A stretch of DNA of 64,000 nt, taken from NCBI RefSeq assembly GCF_017377855.1, contig NZ_JAFREP010000005.1:310001-374000 (forward strand), read 5' to 3'. Positions within the stretch are counted from its first letter, which is position 1, and each line of letters starts with the position of its first letter. The notes under the pieces are model-generated. The model did no database searches and was not told where the DNA came from. It worked only from the letters and a program-made list of their open reading frames with translations. Below are positions 53,201 through 62,200 of this stretch, one piece after another. The stretch comes from Acanthopleuribacter pedis. Its GTDB lineage: Bacteria; Acidobacteriota; Holophagae; Acanthopleuribacterales; Acanthopleuribacteraceae. The translations under genes and the position numbers were made by a program.

Positions 53201-56200
53201 CCGGGACAAAACATCGTGGCGGAATTCAGCTTCCTCGACAAAGGCACCATTTTTGGGCGACTCGTTGACCCGGATGGTTTGCCGATCGCCAATGCACCGA
53301 TTTACGCGAGCAACCAGGAACGGTTGAACGGCTACGCCCAGCTCACCACCACCGACGGCGACGGAAATTACCGTTTCGACGGCCTGGAGGTGGGTCAGGT
53401 TGTGGTGAAAACGGCCAAACCGGGCGGCGAGCTGGCCTGGCGTTCGGTGTTTTTGACCAAACAAAACAGCCCCTACCGGCTCGACATTAGCTTCGACTCG
53501 ATATTCGGCCGCGTCGAAGGCCAGGTGGTGCGCGTGATCGACGGCGAACTGATTCCCCAGCCAAACATGCTGGTGGGCTGGCACGCCTCCAGCACGCGGC
53601 CGTTTTACTACTACCGCACGCCCGATGACCTGTATCCCTTGCCCTACAACGGCCTGGCCTACACGGACAGCAACGGCTTTTTCCGGTTGGAGGAGATGCC
53701 GGGCGGGATTGGCTCCTTGTGGGCCTGGGGCGTCGGGGGTTACGCCACGCGCAAGCTGACCATGGCCGGCAACGAATTCATTCGCGCCGATCTGCAGATC
53801 GTTTACCAGGAACGCCACACCGTGAACCTGAGTGGTCGCGTCGTGGACGGCCAGGATTTTCCCTTGGCCGACATGGATGTGCAGGTTGGCAACCACTACA
53901 CCAAATCCGCCTCGGACGGCAGCTTCTCTTTTGAAAACGTGCCGATCTCCTTGGGCAACCACCGCGTGAATGCCTACAAAAACCGGGACGTGTGGCCGTG
54001 GGACGCGCTCCTGCGCGGTCACGCCACCGTGAACATGGCGCCGGAAATGGACGATATCACCGAACTATTGATCGTGGCCATCCCCGACCCGGTGATCACC
54101 GGCCGGTACTTGGATGTGGCGGGCAACCCGATCCCGTTTGCACCGGTGTACAACCCGCCCAACGACGGGCTGAAACCGCCGGTATTCGCCTACACCGACC
54201 ACGAGGGTATCTTTAAAGGTTCCCTGTTTGACACCAGTAATTTCCCCGGCATGTGGTGGGACCCCCACGTGGGTTTGCAGGTTGGCGGCAACCATTTTAC
54301 CGGCTTGCGCTATCCCAAGTTGGCCCACACCGAGGTCACGGTCGGGGTGGAAGGTTACGAGAACCTGGTGGTTCAGGAAGAACCGCAATCGCAAATCCGT
54401 GTGCGTCTTGTCGACGGCCAAGGTGCGCCGGTCATTGGGACCGTAGAAGTGAGGGGTTACCTGCCCTCCAGCGATGAAGAAACCATGGGCATGCCGGTAT
54501 TCGGTACCTTGTACCGGCGGGTGACCGACAACGACGGTGGTATTCTGTTCGACCAACTCAATACCCGTGAAACCACCATCCAGGGAACCCACCCCTTGTT
54601 GGGTGAAACCGAGGTCTACAGCTACGTGCCCGCGCCTTTGGCGGAAGGTGCCGAAGTGCCTTCCATTACCTTGGCCTTTAATAGCCAAGCGGAACCGACC
54701 AATTTGTTCGGCCGCGTTTTTGATTCGGACGGTGTGTCGCCGGCGCCGGAAGGCACGCTGGTCGTTGCCGAGGTTGGCGGGGTGACGGCCAAAACCCGCA
54801 CCAATCCCGAGGGTTGGTATTGGTTCGAGTCGCTGGTCAACACGGGTTCGCGCCAGTTGGTGGATTTGGTGGTGTACCACCCGAACAGCACCCACTGGGC
54901 CGGCGAAAAAATCATGCTGAACCAGGAAATGCGTTTCCGCAACGACCTGATTCTGGCCCAGCGCGGAACCGTGAATGTGCACCTGGTCGACCACGACGGC
55001 GTTCCGGTGGAAAGCGGCAACGTGGTGGTTTCCTACCAGGACATCAGTTACCAGGATCCCCAGGTCGTCGGCGAGCTGGGCGAACTGGATTGGGTGAAAC
55101 AAGAATTTAGCGCCCAGGTTTTGGCGAACACCAATCCCGTTCAATTTACCAACTTACCGGTGGGAGAGGTGCAGTTACGCGCCGCCCACGGCAACGGGTT
55201 AAGCGCGCTAAAGTCGGTGTTGTTGCCGCGCGACGGCCGCACCCTCGACATTTACTTACACCTGGAAACACCGGGTTCGATTTCCGGTGTGTTTTTCGAT
55301 CACGCCAACGAGGTGATCCCTAACGGCGAGGTGCAACTGACCCGCTTTAGCCAACTCCTGGCGCAACGGGTGACGGACGATGCTTCCACGGGCAATCCCG
55401 GTTTTTTTAACTTTGAGGCCTTGCCGATGCGGCGTTACCGCTTGCACGGTACGGATCCCGACAGTGGCTTAACCGGAACCACCGAGGTGGAACCCACGCC
55501 CTTCCGTCCCGACGCCCAGGTTGATTTGCGTTTGGACCCGGTCGGCCACATTAACGGCGTGGTGCAGTACCAGGGGCAAACGGTGCCCAACGCGCGCATT
55601 CGTCTGATGAGTGGTTGGGAAGGCCGACCCGAATTGAATCTGGTGACCGGGGCCGACGAGTACGGCCTGTTCGAGTTGCGCAACTTGCCCTTGGACAGGT
55701 ACCGATTAATCGTGTCCAGCAATGTCACGGCGGAAAAAGCGCTGGAATTTATTGAAATCAGCGAAAGCGGCGAAACCATTACACCGGTGGTGCGCTTCAG
55801 CCCGATGCACGAGTTGTTGCTGAACGTATTGCACGCTGATGGTACGCCCGCGGCCCACGTTTCGGTCAGTGTGAACGGCGGCGGCGAGGGTGTTTTCGAC
55901 GGCGCCACCGGTTACACGGATGAAAACGGGCAACTCTTGCTGTACAACCTGCGCCCCAACACCTACACGGTATGGGGCAAAGAACCTCGTTACCGCGACG
56001 ACCTCTACACCCCGATTACGATTTCACCGGATGATCCGCAACGGGTCGAACACAGCGTGCAATTCCCCGGTTGGGGTGTGGTGCGCGGTCAAGTTTTGGA
56101 TGAACGGGGCGTGCCCATTGATTTCCCGGTGCGGGTGCGAATTCAGGATCCGATCCGTTTCGGCAGCGATGTTTGGACCTACCTCAACACCGACGCCGGT

Positions 56201-59200
56201 GGCAGCTTCACCTGGTGGCGCGCGCGTTTGGGGCAACGGATGTCGGCGGTCGCGCTCAGCAGCCGCAACTACGAATCAGACACGCAAAGCTTTTATTTGG
56301 AAAACCACGGCGACGAGGTCGACCTGGTCCTGACCTTGCGGCAAATGACCACCGCTTCCGGTCAGGTTGTGTTTGAGGACGGAACCCCGGTGCCCTACGC
56401 CAAGGTGTGGGTTGACGAGCCGATTCAGATTATTACCCAGGCCGACGAGCAGGGGCGCTACAGCCTCGAGCCGATTCGGGTCGGCGGGATGACCGTGTTT
56501 GCCAAGGATCCCTTCTCGCCGCGTACCGGCCAGGCCTTCCGCATCAGTGACAGCACCGGCGAAGGCGCCGTGTTGCCCCATACCGATGTGACCATTCAGC
56601 TCGGTGGGGTCGGTACCCTGTCCGGCAACGTCTTCCTCTCGGACGGCAGCCCGGTCACCTACGGCCACCTGATGTTGGAACACCAACAAAGCGGCGCGAT
56701 GCGCCAGGCCGCCCTGTTCGCCGACGGTGGCTGGTTACAAACCAATATTCCGATGGGGACCTACACCGCGCGGGCCTATGACGCGGAACGCACTATGTGG
56801 AGCGAGGATTCGTTTGAACTGGACCTGGTTGAGGACGGTGGTTCGGCCGCGGGCGATCTGACGTTCCAGCCCAGCTTCGAGATTCGCGGGCGCATTTTTG
56901 CCGAGGGTGGCACGAACGGTGTGCGCGACGCCATGATCGAATTGTGGCGCCGGCAGAACGGTGTGCGTTGGCAGCGGGTGTACCGCGATGTCAGCCGCGA
57001 CGACGGTTTCTATTCCTTGGAACATGTTTATCCCGGAACTTACCGCGTGGTGATCGGCGACGAAACCTTGTCCAACACGCTGAAAACGGAATTGGTTGTG
57101 GGTGACGCCGACATGCTCGAGATGGATTGGGTACTGCGACCCGCGCGGAGCATTTCCGGCGTGGTGACCAATGCGGACACCATTCCGTTGTATCCCGGCG
57201 CGGTGCGAGTTTTCTCGCTCGCGGGTCAGTTGCTCGATTCCGTTTCGTTGAACCAACGGGGCGAGTTTCAGCTCGAGGATTTTGATTTGGACGAGGTTCG
57301 TTTACAGATTACCACGCTGAAGGGCTGGTACACCTTCGACCAGGTGGTGCAGTTGCAACCGGGTGCCAACGCCTTTAATTTCACCGGGCCGGCGACCGTG
57401 CGTGTGCGCGGTCGTTTGATCGCGCAAGCGGAACAGCGGGTCGGTGTTGCCGCGAGCCTGTCCTATCGCGGTTCGAGCCGCGGCGTGATGGGCGGCAACG
57501 ACGGGGCCTTTGAAATAAGCCATGTTCCGGTAGGGGAAGTGCTCACCCTTACCGTGACCGGTCAGGGTACCCGTCGCATGACGGTGGGTCCCTTTTCGAC
57601 CGATACTGATTTGGGTGATATTTATATTGATACCACCCCGCCCGAGTTGGCTGATTTCCCCGACGGGATTCGGGTGACCCAAATGCCGGCGACCCTTCGT
57701 ATCCCGGTGACCGAGGCCGAACAAGATTCAAACTACCTGCCCGAAAAAACCAAGGTTTGGCTGAACGGACAATCGATGGATGTCTTCCTGGTTGCCGACG
57801 CCGATGCGGTGGTGTTGCAGGTGCCGGCCTTCCCCGAGGGCGCCGTGCGTGGCTACAACGTGCTCAAGGTCCAGGTCGAAAACGACGCGGACCGTCGTGC
57901 GGTGAAAAACTACGAATTGTACATTGAATCGCCCGGCGCCACCGTGGCGGTGAAGGTCAACGATTACCGTTGGCGCGACGCCGTCGGCCAGGTCGTTCAA
58001 TTGGAAGACGGCCGTACCTTCACCACCGATGATCGTGGTTTTGTTTATGTTTACAACGTAACCGGCGCGGCACCGCGTTTTTGGGCGCGAAGCGGTGACG
58101 ACGGCGCCTTCCTCGGCGATGTGGCCCTGTCGCAAACCGCCGCAACCACCTTCGGCGCGATGCGCCTGGTTCCGGCCGGTGGTTATCTGGGTCAGGTCAC
58201 CGATGTTGACGGCAACCCCTTGGCCGATGTCACCGTCTGGGCCGAAAACCAACCCGCGCGCACCGACGGCGACGGCCGGTACTTCATGCGCGTGGTGCCG
58301 ATTAACCAAGAAACCGATTTGATCGTGGACGAACCGCGTGGTTTCGGCCTGCGCCAAGCCGGTCGCATCGCGGTGCCGGGCACCTTTGCCGACGGCTACG
58401 ATATTCAGGTCGAGCCGGTTGGTACCTTGGTGGGGACCGTTTACGACAGCAACGGCACCACCCCGATCAGCGGTGCCTCGGTGAGCTTGGCCTACGACAG
58501 CGTATCCGAACGGTTTCATCAAACCGCGACCACCGACAGCGACGGTGCCTACCGCATCGAACGGGTGTTCGCCGAACCCTTGCGTTTGACCGCGCGCCAC
58601 CCGTCGACCAATCAAGTGGGTTTGGTGGTTTATCCCTCCATGCAGCCGGGACAAACCGCGACCCTGGACATTCACTTGGAGCCGGTGGGAACCTTGGTGG
58701 GCCGCTTGTTGCTGCCCGACGGCAATCCCGCGGCGGCGGTGACGCTGAACGTGGTGGACCAGCGCGACATTGTTTACGCCTCGGCCGTGTCCGCCGCGGA
58801 CGGTGCCTTCCAAATCGATGAGGTACCCTACGGCACGTTCGCGCTTTCTGCCGATGCCCGTGCCGGCTTGGCTTATTTGGACCAAGCGATCACGCTGTCG
58901 CAGAACAGTTTGACTCTCGGTGACCTGAGCATGGCCGTTGATTTACCGCCGACCCTGACCGTTGAACTGCCGCCGGTGTACGATCCCGTTTTGCGGCCCC
59001 AGATGCGTTTGGTGCTGGAAGACGACCGTGCCTTGGCGTCGATGACGGTTGTTGCGGACGATTACCCCGAACGCGCGGTCACGCGCAACATCGGCGGGGT
59101 TCGTTCAACCACGAGCTTTAATCCGCCGCTGCCGGACAGCATTCCCTACGGGCCGTTGCCGCTGACGATTACCGTTCGCGACCATTTCGACCAAGAGGTG

Positions 59201-62200
59201 GTTTGGACCGGGGCCCTTAACGTTGCCGACGACATCACCCCGCCGGGCTTGACCCTGGTTTCGCCTACCGAAACGCTCACCCTGGAGGAGGGGCGCACGT
59301 TTGAGGTGGTTGCCGACACCGTCGACGCCTACAGCGTGACCGTCACCTACGACGGCTTCCTGCTGGGAACCGGTTACCGCGGTCCGTTCGGCAGTGATCG
59401 CTTCACCGCCGAGGTGCGCGTGCCACCGGTGGACGCCTCCGGTGTGGTTGAAGTGAACTTGATCGCCCGCGACCGGCGTGGCAACGAAACACGGCTCGGT
59501 ATCCCCGTGAACGTGTTGAACCGCGACATTAGCGGCGCACCCGATTTGGAAGTGATGAGCCATGTCGACGGCCAGGTGATGCCGCTGAACCTCGACCGCG
59601 ATTTGAACCTGGACCTGCGTTTGCGCATGAATGATCCCGACGGCTTGGCCGTGGTGACCGTGCGTTTCGAGGGGGAAGAAGTGCTGCGGGCCGGTTTAAC
59701 CGAAACCAACCACGAGGTGACCCATCGTTTGGTGTTGCCGCCGTCGGCGAGCCGTCGCGAACAGGTGCGCATTGTGGTGGATGTGGATGACCTTGGTTTT
59801 AACCGCACCTCGCAAACCATCACGCTCAACAACATTGACGGCGAGGTGTTCGACGCCGACAACCCGCTGAACATCGGCCGTTACACCACCGCTTTTGACA
59901 ACCGAAGCCTGATTTTGGTCGGCGGAGCGCACGTTATCGACGGTGCCCACGCGCCGCAAGATTTGGTACTGGTCAACGGCGCCGAGGTTACGCTTTCGAA
60001 ATCTTCCGGTGAATTGTTGGGTGACGCCGCGGTGACCGACCTGGACGTGGGGCTTCACCTCGTCATTGCCGCCGGCAGCGCCATACGCGCCGACAAGGCC
60101 GGTTTCCCCGACTTCAGCCTGTACCCCGGGGCAACCGTTTATCCTTCCCACGGCGGTCTGTCCGTGGACGACGATTCGTTGCGCAAAACCCACGGCTCCA
60201 TGGTTGAGCCGTTGTTGGTCGCCGCCTATTCCGGCGGCGGCGCGATCCGCTTGCAGGCGCCCAACTTATGGTTACAGGGCGAGGTTACCGCGCGCGGTGG
60301 TTGGGCTAAGTTCCCGTACCTCGGCGCGGGCGGCAGCATTTGGCTGCAAAGTCCCAACCTACAGGGCCGCGGTTTGGTCAGTGCCGACGCCTACGCCACC
60401 CGAAGCGATGAAATCGCCGGGATGCCCGGCGGCGGGGGCGGTCGCATTGCCGTTTACGGCGCCGGTGAAAACCTGAGCTTGCAGGCTTTGGGCCGCGCGG
60501 GCGGCGGTCACGGCACCATCTTCTTGAGCCTTCCCGACCCGGCTTATGCCGATGGAACCCGCGACATCCTGCGGGTTGCGGGCCTGGCTACCACCGAGGT
60601 CGCCGCGGCCACGCCGATTCCTTACTTTACCGGCATTGTCGGCCAAGATATCCAATTCCTGCCGACGCAACAAGGTCCTGACGGCTACCGCGACCACCTG
60701 ATTTTGCCCGAACCCGCCGGTTACCACCGTTACCGCGGTCTTTACGTGTGGCGCGAGGGTGAACCGGAGAACCGCAAGCGGATCGACTTCAATTCCGGCA
60801 CGGAGATCGTCTCTGAAGCCAATGAGGCCTTCCCGGTTTTTGCCGACGGGGACCGGTTGCATATCGGTTACCCGCTGGATGCCGTGGAAGTGGTCGACGG
60901 CGGCCGTTTTAGGAGCGAGGCGGGTCTGGTACGTGCCCCGGTTTTCTTTGACGGGGGCTTCCTGCACGCCGGCGATGGGGTTACCCACCTCCTGCGCGAC
61001 GATGCGGTGATCCGGCGCGGCGGCGGTCTGGAAGGGGCTTTTGAAGGCCCGGCCATGACCCTTCCCACCGGGCTTGCCTTTAGTGTGGACGGCAGCTTGG
61101 CCGTGCCGCAAATGGAGCTACCCGACGGTGCCACCCTCCACCTAAACGGCACGCTGATGACCGACCGGCTGGTGGTCGCCGCCGGCGCGACGGTGGACGC
61201 TGTGCCTTGGGCATCCGCGCCGATGCTGGACATCCAGGCGACCGAAGCCGTGATCGACGGCACCCTTCAAGTCGCCCCCAAAAAGGTGGACGGCGGAACG
61301 GATGGGTATTGGACCCACGCCGGTTTGCGTGGTAACAGTGAGCCGCGCAGCCCGCATACCAGTGGTTCGCTTTACGAGCCCGGTTCCTTCGCGGGCGGAC
61401 TCGGCGGCGTGGTGCGCCTGCGGTTTGACGAACTGGTCCTCAACGGCACCCTCGATGTGGGTGTCGGTGAGGTTGGTGGCGCGGCCTGGTTACAGGGCTT
61501 GCGCCTGACCGGGTCCGGTTCCATTTCAGCCGACGGCAAGGTGGATTACCGTTATGTTCGCGGCGGCGGCCGGATTGCCCTTTGGGTTGACGATCAAAGC
61601 GGCTTCAGCGGTAGCCTAAGCGCGCGCGGTTACGACCAGGTGTCTTTTTATGGCTCCGCGGGCGCGGGAACGACCTTCATCAAAACCCCGACTTGGCCGG
61701 ACGGCCGGTTGATCGTCGACAACGGCGGTCAAACCGCGGGTGTTGACTCAACCGTGTTGCCCATTTTTGGAATCCGTGTTGCCGGCGCGGGCACCACCCC
61801 AACGGTGCTAACCGGCGCGTTTCCGGCCCATCGTGAATTCGTGGGTATGTTCCTGGTGCTCGAAGGTCAAGAACCGCAACGTATTACGGAACAAAGCGCC
61901 ACGGCGTTGACCCTGGCCGGCCCGATAAACGGTTTGGCCGAGGGGGTCTCTGTCACCGCGTTCCACCGCTTCAGCGGCCTGGTCGCCCGCGGCGGTGCGG
62001 CCCTGTACACCACCGACCCCATTCAGGTCACCGGTGACGTGGTTCTGGACGGCGGCCAAATCAACGCCCCGGTTACGCGGATCGGCGCCACGGATACCCG
62101 CGTGTTTGCCGATGGTTCGGGTGAACTCACCCAGGACGACGGCACACGGATTTACGAGCTGGACAATTTCCACCTCACCGTCCAGTTCCCCTTGGATGTG

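Noticed and set aside
52571..54022. 483-codon minus-strand frame
   Set aside because: It lies entirely antisense to the giant gene, and its sequence reads as a His/Gln/Val-rich shadow of GC-rich codons without start signals or domains.
57728..58885. 385-codon minus-strand frame
   Set aside because: Antisense to the carboxypeptidase-like repeats; repetitive GRG/VG composition typical of shadows.
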